A stretch of DNA of 64,000 bases, taken from assembly GCF_000821065.1 (NCBI RefSeq), contig NZ_CDGG01000001.1, positions 682,001-746,000 of the forward strand, read 5' to 3'. Positions 6,745 to 15,152 of this stretch are shown piece after piece (position 1 is the stretch's first letter; each line of letters opens with the position of its first letter). A program made the translations under genes and the position numbers. The notes beneath the pieces were generated by a model, which saw only the letters and a list, made by a program, of their open reading frames with translations, did no database searches and was not told the DNA's origin. This DNA is from Oceanobacillus oncorhynchi (GTDB lineage: Bacteria > Bacillota > Bacilli > Bacillales > Amphibacillaceae).

Positions 6745-9504
6745 TTGAGGAAAAAGTGGATTCCTTTTTTGTTGATAATTCTGCTTATTGTTTCCCCGTT
6801 TTCGTCGGTGAGTGAAGTATATGCTATGGATAATAAACAATCCGAAAGTTCGGAAGAAAATAGTGAGAATGTAGAAGACAACAAAACAGGTGCTGAACAA
6901 GATGTTTTGATAGATGAACTGGAATCCGAAGAATTAATATTTCAGTTAGGGGATGAAGATGAAATAATCCAAGAGTTAAAAGGGAATTTAACAGAACTTG
7001 GATTTGCTACATTGGATAACCCTACAAACTATTTTGGTTTACATACTAAAAAATCTGTAATAGCATTTCAAGAATTTTATAACCTAGAAGATACTGGAAT
7101 TGCAGATGAAGACACACTAGAAAAAATAGAAGACATTTTATCAGAAGGTTCATTTGAGCGAGATGAGCATCTGGAGTTCAGTAAACCTGAAGAGTTTGAG
7201 ATGGAAAAAGAAGAAACGGAAGAAGGAACGGAAGCTGAGGGAGAAGAAAGCCCAGAAGCGGAAGAAGGTACCGAGGCTGAGGGAGAAGAAAGCCCGGAAG
7301 CAGAAGAAGGTACCGAGGCTGAGGGAGAAGAAAGCCCGGAAGCAGAAGAAGGAACGGAAGCTGAGGGAGAAGAAAGTCCGGAAGCAGAAGAAGGAATGGA
7401 AGCTGAGGGAGAAGAAAGTCCGGAAGCAGAAGAAGGTACCGAGGCTGAGGGAGAAGAAAGCCCGGAAGCAGAAGAAGGAACGGAAGCTGAGGGAGAAGAA
7501 AGCCCAGAAGCAGAAGAAGGTACCGAGGCTGAGGGAGAAGAAAGCCCGGAAGCAGAAGAAGGAATGGAAGCTGAGGGAGAAGAAAGCCCAGAAGCAGAAG
7601 AAGGTACCGAGGCTGAGGGAGAAGAAAGCCCGGAAGCAGAAGAAGGTACCGAGGCTGAGGGAGAAGAAAGCCCGGAAGCAGAAGAAGGAATGGAAGCTGA
7701 GGGAGAAGAAAGCCCGGAAGCAGAAGAAGGTACCGAGGCTGAGGGAGAAGAAAGTCCGGAAGCAGAAGAAGGAATGGAAGCTGAGGGAGAAGAAAGCCCG
7801 GAAGCAGAAGAAGGAACGGAAGCTGAGGGAGAAGATAACTCAGAAGCAGATAATACTAAAGATGTTCAGGTCCAATTATTTTCTACACAATCTAGTAATC
7901 TTCAAAAAGGAACAAGCTCTGAACAGGCAAAAAAACTAAAAGAAGATTTGAAAAGCTTAGGCTATTTAACGTTACCTAATCCAAATAATTACTACGGTGT
8001 TCAGACAGAAAATGCAGTCAAAGCATTCCAAAAAGATAATGGACTGGAACAAAGTGGAATTGCAGATAGAAAGACATTGGACCAAATAAAAAAGCAATTG
8101 AATAGAGTTCCGCAAAAAGGGACGCGGACGGGGGAAGTAAAAACCCTAAAAGAGAACCTAAATCGTTTAGGATTTACATCCTTTCCAAACCCAAATAATT
8201 ATTTTGGAGTACAAACGGAGAAAGGTGTCCGGGAATTTCAAAAACAATTTGGTTTAACCGTAAATGGCATGGCAGATCAAGCAACTCTAGCAAAAATAGA
8301 AGAAGTGTTAAATAGTCCGCTGCAAAGTGGGAAAAGTAATGCCTCTTCAAAAGAGTTAAAAGAGAATTTGAAAAGCTTAGGTTATTTAAATTTGGCCAAT
8401 CCGAATAATTTCTATGGTGTTCAAACAGCAAATGCAGTCAAAGCATTCCAAAAAGATAATGGATTAGCCCAAAGCGGAATTGCAGATGAAGTCACTTTGG
8501 ATAAAATAAAAACCGAGGTGAATAAAGTTCCGCAAAAAGGAACAAGCACGGAAGAAGTAAAAAATCTAAAAGAAGACCTAAATCGTTTAGGATTTACATC
8601 CTTTCCAAATCCAAATAACTATTTTGGAGTACAAACGGAAAGAGGCGTCCAAAATTTCCAAAGACAGTTTGGTCTAACCGTAAATGGCATAGCAGATCAA
8701 GCAACCTTAGCGAAGATAGAAGAAGTGCTAAACAGTTCGCTTCAAAGTGGAAAGAGTAATGCGTCTTCTAAACAATTAAAAGAGAATTTGAAAAGATTAG
8801 GATATCTAAACTTACCAAATCCAAATAATTTTTATGGTGTTCAAACAGCAAATGCTGTTAAAGCATTCCAAAAAGATAATGGGTTAGCTCAAAGCGGGAT
8901 TGCTGATGAGATTACATTAATTAAAATTGACCAAGAAGTAAAAAAATTAACTAATGTAAAAATCTTTCTTGATCCAGGCCATGGAGCGCATGATCCAGGC
9001 GGCCAAGGTTATGGATTAAATGAGAAAGACGTTGTATTGGACATTGCACTGGAAACAGAGCGGATACTTACGAGTAAGTATCAGGGTGTTGAAGTAGAAA
9101 TGTCGAGAAGATCAGATGTTTTTGTTGAATTAACCGAACGGGCAAACCATGCGAATAGATGGGGTGCTGATTATTTTGTGAGTTTCCATAACAACGCCTT
9201 TAATGGGTCAACAGGCGGATTTGAATCGTATATCTACAATGGGGGCGTTTCTCAGGAAACAAGAAATAGACAAAATGACATTCATTCGTATATTTCTTCC
9301 CGTTTAAATGTTTCCGACAGAGGACAAAAGTCAGCGAACTTTAATGTTCTGCGGAACACAGATATGCCGGCGATTCTTATTGAATACCTGTTTATCGATA
9401 ATTTCACAGAAAACGCATTGCTGAAAAGTGACAGCTATAAAAAGCAGCTGGCACAATATACAGCAGATGCCATTGCACAATCTTATAATCTGAAAAGAAG
9501 ATAA
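6745..9504 (+). CDS. Secreted N-acetylmuramoyl-L-alanine amidase with peptidoglycan-binding repeats
   Basis: This 919-residue protein starts at TTG behind GGAGGTGA. A signal peptide (residues 1-27, cut after VYA) is followed by one divergent peptidoglycan-binding-1 module (about 55-130), an acidic array of fifteen 14-residue units (about 155-370), five more peptidoglycan-binding modules of two alternating types (about 385-735) and an Amidase_3 domain from 738 on. Zinc ligands and catalytic residue are visible: His746 in DPGHG, Glu760 in LNEKD, His815 in SFHNN and Glu880 in ILIEYLF. It should cleave the amide bond between MurNAc and L-Ala in the wall. The acidic linker is likely an extended spacer. 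A bidirectional terminator follows. It shares modules and promoter motif with the gene at 11593. Confidence 0.93.
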   Translation: MRKKWIPFLLIILLIVSPFSSVSEVYAMDNKQSESSEENSENVEDNKTGAEQDVLIDELESEELIFQLGDEDEIIQELKGNLTELGFATLDNPTNYFGLHTKKSVIAFQEFYNLEDTGIADEDTLEKIEDILSEGSFERDEHLEFSKPEEFEMEKEETEEGTEAEGEESPEAEEGTEAEGEESPEAEEGTEAEGEESPEAEEGTEAEGEESPEAEEGMEAEGEESPEAEEGTEAEGEESPEAEEGTEAEGEESPEAEEGTEAEGEESPEAEEGMEAEGEESPEAEEGTEAEGEESPEAEEGTEAEGEESPEAEEGMEAEGEESPEAEEGTEAEGEESPEAEEGMEAEGEESPEAEEGTEAEGEDNSEADNTKDVQVQLFSTQSSNLQKGTSSEQAKKLKEDLKSLGYLTLPNPNNYYGVQTENAVKAFQKDNGLEQSGIADRKTLDQIKKQLNRVPQKGTRTGEVKTLKENLNRLGFTSFPNPNNYFGVQTEKGVREFQKQFGLTVNGMADQATLAKIEEVLNSPLQSGKSNASSKELKENLKSLGYLNLANPNNFYGVQTANAVKAFQKDNGLAQSGIADEVTLDKIKTEVNKVPQKGTSTEEVKNLKEDLNRLGFTSFPNPNNYFGVQTERGVQNFQRQFGLTVNGIADQATLAKIEEVLNSSLQSGKSNASSKQLKENLKRLGYLNLPNPNNFYGVQTANAVKAFQKDNGLAQSGIADEITLIKIDQEVKKLTNVKIFLDPGHGAHDPGGQGYGLNEKDVVLDIALETERILTSKYQGVEVEMSRRSDVFVELTERANHANRWGADYFVSFHNNAFNGSTGGFESYIYNGGVSQETRNRQNDIHSYISSRLNVSDRGQKSANFNVLRNTDMPAILIEYLFIDNFTENALLKSDSYKKQLAQYTADAIAQSYNLKRR
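7216..7845 (+). repeat. 42-bp coding minisatellite, about 15 units
   Basis: Tandem 42-bp units encode EGTEAEGEESPEAE, with Thr/Met alternation at position 3 and a degenerate last unit. Near-identical units imply recent expansion or homogenisation. The repeat keeps two other frames open, which produces long but unreal basic and neutral reading frames on top of it. Confidence 0.93.
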
Positions 9505-9530
9505 GAAACAGCATTTTTCCAAGAATAATA

Positions 9531-9578
9531 AAAAAGAGGATTTTCCACTGTTAAATCAGTGGAAAATCCTCTTTTTTT
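9531..9578. terminator. Bidirectional terminator between amidase and yvrJ-like gene
   Basis: AAAAAGAGGATTTTCCACTG pairs with its inverse ending in CCTCTTTTTTT, with A-run and T-run on the two sides, so it can serve both convergent genes. Its right end overlaps the stop of the minus-strand gene. Confidence 0.85.
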
Positions 9579-9717
9579 AGTGTAATCGTTTTGGAATAGA
9601 AATCGAGTAGATGGACTCAATCAACTGATTCAGTTTTCCTTCAACCCGGTGTAACAAGTAGAAGGTTACCGCAGCAGGAAACCCAATATCGGTTAATAGA
9701 GAAATCCATGCCTCCAT
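9577..9717 (-). CDS. yvrJ: YvrJ-family small protein
   Basis: A 46-residue protein begins MEAWISLLTDIGFPAAVTFYL and continues with LLHRVEGKL. It has one hydrophobic N-terminal helix and a charged tail, the pattern of the YvrJ family. GGTGG lies just upstream of the ATG at 9715-9717. In Bacillaceae, yvrJ genes commonly neighbour DUF2922 and DUF1659 genes, and the same trio occurs here in one direction (10332 to 9577). In B. subtilis, yvrJ sits beside the yvrI/sigO locus, which fits the sigma gene at 10696. Function is unknown. It was placed by eye because it is very short. Confidence 0.75.
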   Translation of the reverse strand: MEAWISLLTDIGFPAAVTFYLLHRVEGKLNQLIESIYSISIPKRLH

Positions 9718-9804
9718 CGTATTCACCACCTTTGATTTTTAAATAAATTTTAAGAACAAGCTTTCAGACGAAAAACAGAAGAATTTTCTAGAATAAAAGA
9801 CAAT

Positions 9805-9830
9805 GCCGTGAGGATACTCTCCTCACGGGC
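9805..9830 (-). terminator. Hairpin after the DUF2922 gene
   Basis: GCCGTGAGGA and TCCTCACGGGC form a GC-rich stem with a short loop downstream of the minus-strand gene ending at 9855. The following T content (TTGTCTTTTATT on the minus strand) is modest, so it may attenuate rather than fully stop reading into the yvrJ-like gene. Confidence 0.5.
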
Positions 9831-9854
9831 CAAAGTCTTGTTACGATAAAAGGA

Positions 9855-10067
9855 TTATAATTCAATATCTTCCACAATACGTTCCACGATACGGGCACTG
9901 TGGATTTCAGTTAATCCGCCGCTTGCGGAATACAGGGCATCCTGCTGAAGAATGGTATCCATTGCTTGCTGAACAGCTGCTGGATCTGCTGGTTCCACAG
10001 GATGATCGAGTGTGTAGGTTACCACACGGCCTTCTTCATTTACAAATTTCAATTCAAGCTTGCGCAT
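9855..10067 (-). CDS. DUF2922 family protein
   Basis: The protein has 70 residues, starting MRKLELKFVNEEGR, with the DUF2922 pattern of an N-terminal beta segment, a helix around DPAAVQQAMDTIL and a closing strand (HSARIVERIVED). GGAGGTGAG precedes the ATG. It lies 34 bp after the DUF1659 gene and is surely cotranscribed with it. The family has no known function; its constant partnership with DUF1659 and YvrJ suggests a small shared complex. Confidence 0.85.
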   Translation of the reverse strand: MRKLELKFVNEEGRVVTYTLDHPVEPADPAAVQQAMDTILQQDALYSASGGLTEIHSARIVERIVEDIEL

Positions 10068-10101
10068 AGGTTCTCACCTCCTTTCTTTACTGAATCCCCC
10101 A

Positions 10102-10332
10102 TTAAGCCTCTCTTTCATGAATTTCGGAAACATCCCGACGGCTGATTGCGTAAAGGGTATGCTGCTGAACAGATGCGAATGCATTTGCTGTTAATAAGAG
10201 CTGTTCAGCAGTAGCGTCTGGTTTCACATAATTGAATCGTTTTTGCTTTAGGACAAACTCGCCGGTGATGGGGTCTACACCTTCATTCAGCGTAAGCTGC
10301 AAAACCGATTCGGTTAATTCTGCGACTGCCAT
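10102..10332 (-). CDS. DUF1659 family protein
   Basis: The protein has 76 residues beginning MAVAELTESVLQLTLNEG. The chosen ATG at 10330-10332 has GGAGG eight bases upstream; the GTG at 10341 falls inside that ribosome site. It contains the family's DPITGEFVLKQKRFN turn and TAEQLLLTANAFA helix. It is first gene of the DUF1659-DUF2922(-yvrJ) unit, transcribed away from the sigma-factor gene. Function is unknown. Confidence 0.85.
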   Translation of the reverse strand: MAVAELTESVLQLTLNEGVDPITGEFVLKQKRFNYVKPDATAEQLLLTANAFASVQQHTLYAISRRDVSEIHEREA

Positions 10333-10538
10333 GGTCATCACCTCCTTTCACACTTATATTCAATTCTCAGAGACAAAAAGGGGCATGTTTATAAAAAGAT
10401 TTTATGTTTTGATAAAAAAATTACTTGTTTAAAAAGGGAAGAATGATCCTATAAAACGCTCTATATCACACTTTATAGCAGGGGCCCTGCAGAGAATGTC
10501 GAAAAATGTCATTAAAAAGGTCAAATAAGTTATAAATT

Positions 10539-10630
10539 ACCGTTTGTAGCGTTAAACGGTAGCATATTTATTAAAAAACGACAGTTTACCCGGACAAACT
10601 AGGATTTTACTCCGAGAAAATCCTAGTTTG
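10539..10630. promoter_or_regulatory. Two inverted repeats between DUF1659 and sigma genes
   Basis: ACCGTTT/AAACGGT (10539-10545 and 10554-10560) is followed by a perfect 14-bp stem, CAAACTAGGATTTT with its inverse, around an 8-base loop (10595-10630). Neither has a T-run, so these look like operator or RNA-structure signals for the divergent sigma gene rather than terminators. The rest of 10333-10695 shows nothing else. Confidence 0.5.
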
Positions 10631-10695
10631 GCAATATGACATAATTTTTAACTTCTGCTAGATTAAAAGCAATCTATTGAAAGGGGAGTTCAAAA

Positions 10696-11259
10696 ATGAC
10701 AAAGAAGAAATGGGAACTGGAGGATTTTATTGAACAGAATCAGCGTAGGGTATACTACCAAATGGCAAGGCTGCAAATTAATGATAAGGATGGGGAATAT
10801 TTTCAAGAAGGACTTGTAGCCATGTGGAGAGCGTATGAAAACTATAATCCGGATAAAGGACCATTAGCGACATACATGAATTTTGAAATTCGAAATCGTT
10901 TGGTGAATGTATTTCATAAATCCATTTTGGAAAGGAAATACATAGAGCAGCTAGGGCATCAGCAAGAAGTAGAGACGCAGGCAGGAAATTATATGGATGG
11001 GAAAAAGAAAAAAATACTCTCTAAAAATGAAGGGGGAACGAATCCGCAGGAAAAACTGGATCAGGAAAGTGAAACCGATTTCTCTGAATTCACATCGATA
11101 CTGACGGAAAAGCAAAAAGTCTGGTTTAACTGTGCAATTATAGAAGGACTATCCAATCAGGAAATTGCAGAGAAAGAACAGGTAAGCTTGGAAGCAGTAA
11201 AAAGCTGGGCAAAGAGCGCCAAACGTAAACTTCGGAAAATGGATTGGGATAGAGGCTAA
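10696..11259 (+). CDS. Sigma-70 family RNA polymerase sigma factor, YvrI-like
   Basis: The 187-residue protein has a region-2 segment (FQEGLVAMWRAYENYNPDKGPLA, then YMNFEIRNRLVNVFHK) and a region-4 helix-turn-helix (LTEKQKVWFNCAIIEGLSNQEIAEKEQVSLEAVKSWAKSAKRKL), separated by a charged linker. Size and architecture resemble B. subtilis YvrI (SigO) or phage-like small sigma factors. GGGGAG precedes the ATG. Its position between the DUF1659/DUF2922/yvrJ unit and the second hydrolase, plus the shared promoter motif before both hydrolases, makes a local regulon plausible. No anti-sigma gene is adjacent. Confidence 0.85.
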   Translation: MTKKKWELEDFIEQNQRRVYYQMARLQINDKDGEYFQEGLVAMWRAYENYNPDKGPLATYMNFEIRNRLVNVFHKSILERKYIEQLGHQQEVETQAGNYMDGKKKKILSKNEGGTNPQEKLDQESETDFSEFTSILTEKQKVWFNCAIIEGLSNQEIAEKEQVSLEAVKSWAKSAKRKLRKMDWDRG

Positions 11260-11290
11260 AAGGAAATCAGCACACACATTATAAATGGAA

Positions 11291-11328
11291 GGGCTATAAT
11301 TATTATTTTGGACGATTATAGTCCTTTC
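11291..11328 (+). terminator. Terminator after the sigma gene
   Basis: GGGCTATAAT pairs with ATTATAGTCC around a 14-base loop, followed by TTTCT. The T-run is short but the placement, 31 bases after the stop codon, fits. Confidence 0.6.
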
Positions 11329-11481
11329 TATCTAAGGAAAGAAATTTAGAAGATTTATATTCATATAACAGGGAATAAATCCCTAAGTGAAGTTTTCAAT
11401 TTATTTTACTTAAAAAACTGCAAAAATCAGGACTTTTGGCGCTAATAAAACAATCTAGTAAAATAGTGAACCTTTCGTGAA

Positions 11482-11501
11482 CGTTTTACCGCGGTAAAAC
11501 G
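11482..11501. promoter_or_regulatory. 20-bp perfect palindrome upstream of the glucosaminidase gene
   Basis: CGTTTTACCGCGGTAAAACG is a perfect 20-bp palindrome 20 bases upstream of the ACTTAA block. Its position suggests an operator for a dimeric regulator. The inverted repeat at 10539-10560 shares the AAACG/CGTTT core. Confidence 0.55.
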
Positions 11502-11521
11502 ATTTCAATTTAAAAAAAATG

Positions 11522-11550
11522 ACTTAAGAAAAGATTAGGTATTGCCGATA
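11522..11550 (+). promoter_or_regulatory. Bipartite promoter-like motif shared with the amidase gene
   Basis: ACTTAA, 14 bases, TTGCCGATA, 43 bases before the TTG start of the glucosaminidase; see 6675-6703. The spacing and distance to the start are nearly the same in both genes. Confidence 0.55.
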
Positions 11551-11592
11551 TATAGATAGAAAGCTAGAATTAAATATAGGAGGTGGAAAGAT

Positions 11593-14500
11593 TTGAGAAG
11601 AAAGTGGTTTCCTTTCTTTTTGGTGATTTTATTGGTAACTTCTCCATTTGCTTCCGTCAGTGAAGTATATGCGATGAGTCATTCATCTAAAGAAGATGAG
11701 CAAAATAATGAGCCAGAAGATAGGGATAAAGAATCAGATGTTGATGAACAGGATTCTTCCACGGACGAAGCGGTGTCAGAAGAAATAAAGCTTAAATTAG
11801 GGGATGACGATGAACAAATTCTAGATCTGAAAGAAGATTTAACAGAGCTTGGATTTGCAGCATTAGAAAAACCTACAACTTATTACGGCCTACATACAGA
11901 GGAAGCTGTAAAAGCATTTCAAAAGTTTTATGACATAGAAGACACGGGAGTTGCAGATGAAGACACACTACTACAAATAGAATACATTTTAGGAGACGAT
12001 TCATTCGACCGTGAAGAGCACCTGGAGTTCAGTAAACCTGAAGAATTTGTGACGGAAGAGGAAGAAGTCGAAGAACTGCCGGCAGCAGATGTGGAAGAAG
12101 ACGCTGAAGCCGAAGCAGGGGAAAGTTCTGAAGAAGCAACAGAGGAAGAAACTGAAGCGGACACAGAAGAAAATGCTGAGGAAGCAACAGAGGAAGAGTC
12201 TGAAGCAGACACAGAAGAAAAAGCTGGAGAAGCGACAGAGGAAGAGTCTGAGGCGGACGCAGAGGAAAATGCTGAGGAAGCAACAGAGGAAGAGTCTGAG
12301 GCGGACACAGAAGAAAAAGCTGGAGAAGAGACAGAGGAAGAGTCTGAGGCGGACACAGAAGAAAAAGCTGGAGAAGCGACAGAGGAAGAGTCTGAGGCGG
12401 ACGCAGAAGAAAAAGCTGGAGAAGCGACAGAGGAAGAGTCTGAGGCGGACGCAGAAGAAAAAGCTGGAGAAGCGACAGAGGAAGAGTCTGGAGCAGATGC
12501 AGAAGAGCAAGCTGGAGAAGCAACAGAGGAAGAGTCTAAAGCAGAGCCAGAAGAAAATGCGGAAGTAGCAGAGGAAGACGCTGAGGTAAAAGAACAGCAA
12601 ATTGGCATACAAAGTTTTGCTAGAGCAACAGTATTTTCTACACAGTCAAATAGTCTTCAAAAAGGAACAAGCTCTGCACAAGCTAAGAAGCTAAAAGAGA
12701 ATCTGAAAAGCTTAGGCTATTTAAGCTTACCAAATCCAAATAACTATTTTGGAGTACAAACAGAAAAAGCTGTAAAAGATTTTCAAAGACAGTTTGGTTT
12801 AACCGTAAATGGAATTGCGAATCAAACAACGATAGCAAAAATTGAAGAAGTGTTGAAAAGCCCATTACAAAAAGGGAAACGGAATGCGTCTTCTAAAACG
12901 CTAAAAGAGAATTTGAAAAGCTTAGGTTACTTAACGTTATCAAATCCAAATAATTACTATGGGGTACAAACAGAAAAAGCCGTTAGAGCGTTCCAAAAAG
13001 ACAATGGTCTAGCGCAAAGTGGAATTGCCGATAAAATTACATTGGATAAAATAAAAGCTGAATTGAATAAAGTTCCGCAAAAAGGGATCCGTACTAAGGA
13101 AGTAAAAAAACTCAAAGAAGATCTAAACCGCTTAGGGTTTACATCTTTTCCGAACCCCAATAATTATTTCGGAGTACAAACGGAAAGAGGAGTCCGGAAT
13201 TTCCAAAAACAATTTGGTTTAACTGTAAATGGAACAGCAGATCAAACAACTTTAAATAAGATTGAAGAAGTGTTAAATAGCTCGCTGCAAAGAGGAAAGA
13301 GCAATGCATCTTCTAAACAGTTAAAAGAGAATTTGAAAAGCTTAGGTTACTTAACGTTATCAAATCCAAATAATTATTATGGTGTTCAAACAGAAAATGC
13401 TGTCAAAGCATTTCAAAAAGACAATGGACTAACTCAAAGCGGGATTGCAGATGAAATCACATTAGAAAAGATAAAAACTGAATTGAACAAAGTTCCACAA
13501 AAAGGAACGCGTACCGGTCAAGTGAAAAATCTAAAAGAGAACCTAAACCGCTTAGGATTTACGTCCTTTCCAAACCCAAATAACTATTTTGGAGTACAAA
13601 CGGAAAAAGGCGTGCGAGGTTTTCAAAAACAGTTTGGGCTGGCTGTAAATGGAACAGCAGATCAAACAACTTTAAATAAGATTGAAGAAGTGTTAAATAG
13701 CTCGCTGCAAAGAGGAAAGAGCAATGCATCTTCCAAACAGCTAAAAGAGAATTTGAAAAGCTTAGGTTACTTAACGTTATCAAATCCAAATAATTACTAT
13801 GGTGTGCAAACAGAAAATGCCGTGAAAGCATTCCAAAGAGATAATGGATTAGCCCAAAGTGGTATAGCGGATGAAAGAACACTCGCTGCTCTAGATGAAG
13901 CAATCAGCAATCGCTGGGTAATTAACCACGAAACGTATGACGTAACATTCAATCAGGCGTTGGACACGCAAATGAACCAATTACAGCAGACAGATATGTA
14001 TCGAAATGAACCTGCTTATGTGCATAAAAATTATGTGAATGGTTCAAACAGAACAACAGCAAATGTAAATGTTCGCTCATCCGCAAGCAGTTCGAGCCAC
14101 ATTTATGGTCAGATAAAAAAGGGAACACAGGTCACAATTCTTGGTTCTACAGGTAATTGGTACAGAATCAGCTACAATGCTTGGAGAAATCCAACTAGAA
14201 GTGATGTAAGCAGTTATCTGAATCCAGAGAATAATGATATCTTCCAGCATTTAGATTTAACCAGCAGTGTTGGTGTCACAGCCTCTTCCTTAAATAACGA
14301 TATTCTAAAAGGGAAAGGCATTCTTGCCGGCAGAGGACAAGCCTTTATAACAGCTGGTAAACAGCATAGTGTCAACGAAATCTATTTGATTTCACATGCG
14401 TTATTGGAAACTGGTAATGGAAGCTCTGCTTTAGCAAAAGGAATTGAAGTAGGGATAAATAGCAGCGGAAATCCTGTTGTAGTTACTTCATCTAACCGAA

Positions 14501-14838
14501 GCAGCCTTCGAAATATTAGAACCACATACAATATGTATGGTATTGGTGCGGTAGATGGCAATGCGCATAATGGTGGAGCCATCAGAGCTTATAATGAAGG
14601 CTGGTTCTCACCAGAACAGGCTATCATTGGCGGTGCCCGATTTATCGGAAATAGCTACATTCATAATCAATATAACCAAAATACGTTATATAAAATGAGA
14701 TGGAACCCTGCGAATCCTGGCTACCCGCAATATGCAACAGATATTGGCTGGGCAGTGAAGCAAGTTCCAAGCATCAAGAGATTATATGATATGCTGAATA
14801 ACCCGGTATTCAAATTTAACATTACGCAATATCGTTAA
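11593..14838 (+). CDS. Secreted endo-beta-N-acetylglucosaminidase with peptidoglycan-binding repeats and SH3
   Basis: This 1081-residue protein starts at TTG behind GGAGGTGG. Its signal peptide and first peptidoglycan-binding module are close relatives of those in the amidase at 6745. Next come nine 16-residue acidic units (about 180-325), six peptidoglycan-binding modules (about 350-770), a bacterial SH3 domain (about 818-880, ANVNVRSSASS and GTQVTILGSTGNWYRI) and a glucosaminidase domain (about 895-1075). The likely catalytic Glu939 lies in SHALLETGNGSSALA. It should cut the glycan strand next to GlcNAc, as LytD/LytG-type enzymes do. The first module of the array is a hybrid of the two module types. 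A terminator follows. Confidence 0.92.
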   Translation: MRRKWFPFFLVILLVTSPFASVSEVYAMSHSSKEDEQNNEPEDRDKESDVDEQDSSTDEAVSEEIKLKLGDDDEQILDLKEDLTELGFAALEKPTTYYGLHTEEAVKAFQKFYDIEDTGVADEDTLLQIEYILGDDSFDREEHLEFSKPEEFVTEEEEVEELPAADVEEDAEAEAGESSEEATEEETEADTEENAEEATEEESEADTEEKAGEATEEESEADAEENAEEATEEESEADTEEKAGEETEEESEADTEEKAGEATEEESEADAEEKAGEATEEESEADAEEKAGEATEEESGADAEEQAGEATEEESKAEPEENAEVAEEDAEVKEQQIGIQSFARATVFSTQSNSLQKGTSSAQAKKLKENLKSLGYLSLPNPNNYFGVQTEKAVKDFQRQFGLTVNGIANQTTIAKIEEVLKSPLQKGKRNASSKTLKENLKSLGYLTLSNPNNYYGVQTEKAVRAFQKDNGLAQSGIADKITLDKIKAELNKVPQKGIRTKEVKKLKEDLNRLGFTSFPNPNNYFGVQTERGVRNFQKQFGLTVNGTADQTTLNKIEEVLNSSLQRGKSNASSKQLKENLKSLGYLTLSNPNNYYGVQTENAVKAFQKDNGLTQSGIADEITLEKIKTELNKVPQKGTRTGQVKNLKENLNRLGFTSFPNPNNYFGVQTEKGVRGFQKQFGLAVNGTADQTTLNKIEEVLNSSLQRGKSNASSKQLKENLKSLGYLTLSNPNNYYGVQTENAVKAFQRDNGLAQSGIADERTLAALDEAISNRWVINHETYDVTFNQALDTQMNQLQQTDMYRNEPAYVHKNYVNGSNRTTANVNVRSSASSSSHIYGQIKKGTQVTILGSTGNWYRISYNAWRNPTRSDVSSYLNPENNDIFQHLDLTSSVGVTASSLNNDILKGKGILAGRGQAFITAGKQHSVNEIYLISHALLETGNGSSALAKGIEVGINSSGNPVVVTSSNRSSLRNIRTTYNMYGIGAVDGNAHNGGAIRAYNEGWFSPEQAIIGGARFIGNSYIHNQYNQNTLYKMRWNPANPGYPQYATDIGWAVKQVPSIKRLYDMLNNPVFKFNITQYR
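12133..12560 (+). repeat. 48-bp coding minisatellite, about 9 units
   Basis: Units of 48 bp encode EATEEESEADTEEKAG and close variants. The unit differs in length and sequence from that in the amidase although the position in the protein is the same, so the two acidic linkers expanded independently or diverged fully. Confidence 0.9.
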
Positions 14839-14847
14839 TATGTTTTA

Positions 14848-14890
14848 ACACCCGAATTACTTTCTCTGGAAATCGATTCGGGTGTTTTTT
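14848..14890 (+). terminator. Terminator after the glucosaminidase gene
   Basis: ACACCCGAAT pairs with ATTCGGGTGT and is followed by TTTTTT. Confidence 0.85.
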
Positions 14891-14953
14891 GCTTTTTTAT
14901 ATAACAGTTCGTATCAAATTATGGTATGATAAACGAAAGAATGGGTAATAGAA

Positions 14954-15108
14954 TATAAAACGAAACTTCATTCAGTGGGAGTTTTTGCTCTTCCCCCACT
15001 GAAGGTTAGTTGAGTGAATCAGGGAGTTAGCGCCCGTTATCTCCCGCCTAAATAAATTCATTTTCACTCTCATTTTTAAGAAGGGAGTTTTACGGGCGAT
15101 TCTCCGTG
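14954..15108 (+). repeat. Dispersed structured repeat, copy 1 (about 155 bp)
   Basis: The sequence from TATAAAACGAAACTTCATTC to TTCTCCGTG is matched, in reverse orientation, at 36572-36725. Conserved blocks include CATTCAGTGGGAG, GAGTTAGCG, TTATCTCCCGCC and GGAGTTTTACGG. Internal pairings are conserved: CAGTGGGAG with CTTCCCCCACTG, and CGCCCGT (15031-15037) with ACGGGCG (15092-15098). It has no coding frame, occupies nearly the whole gap before tagO, and could be a small mobile element or structured RNA. Confidence 0.8.
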
Positions 15109-15152
15109 GCAAAGGTAAGTTTACTAGAATATAATTAAGTAGGTGAACAACT

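Noticed and set aside
7154-7939. 261-residue, very basic open frame
   Set aside because: It is the second frame of the 42-bp acidic repeat in the amidase gene; its Lys/Arg repetition comes from the repeat and it lacks a ribosome site.
11928-12612. Several 160-226-residue Ser- or Cys/Phe-rich frames on both strands
   Set aside because: They are shadow frames of the 48-bp acidic repeat in the glucosaminidase gene.
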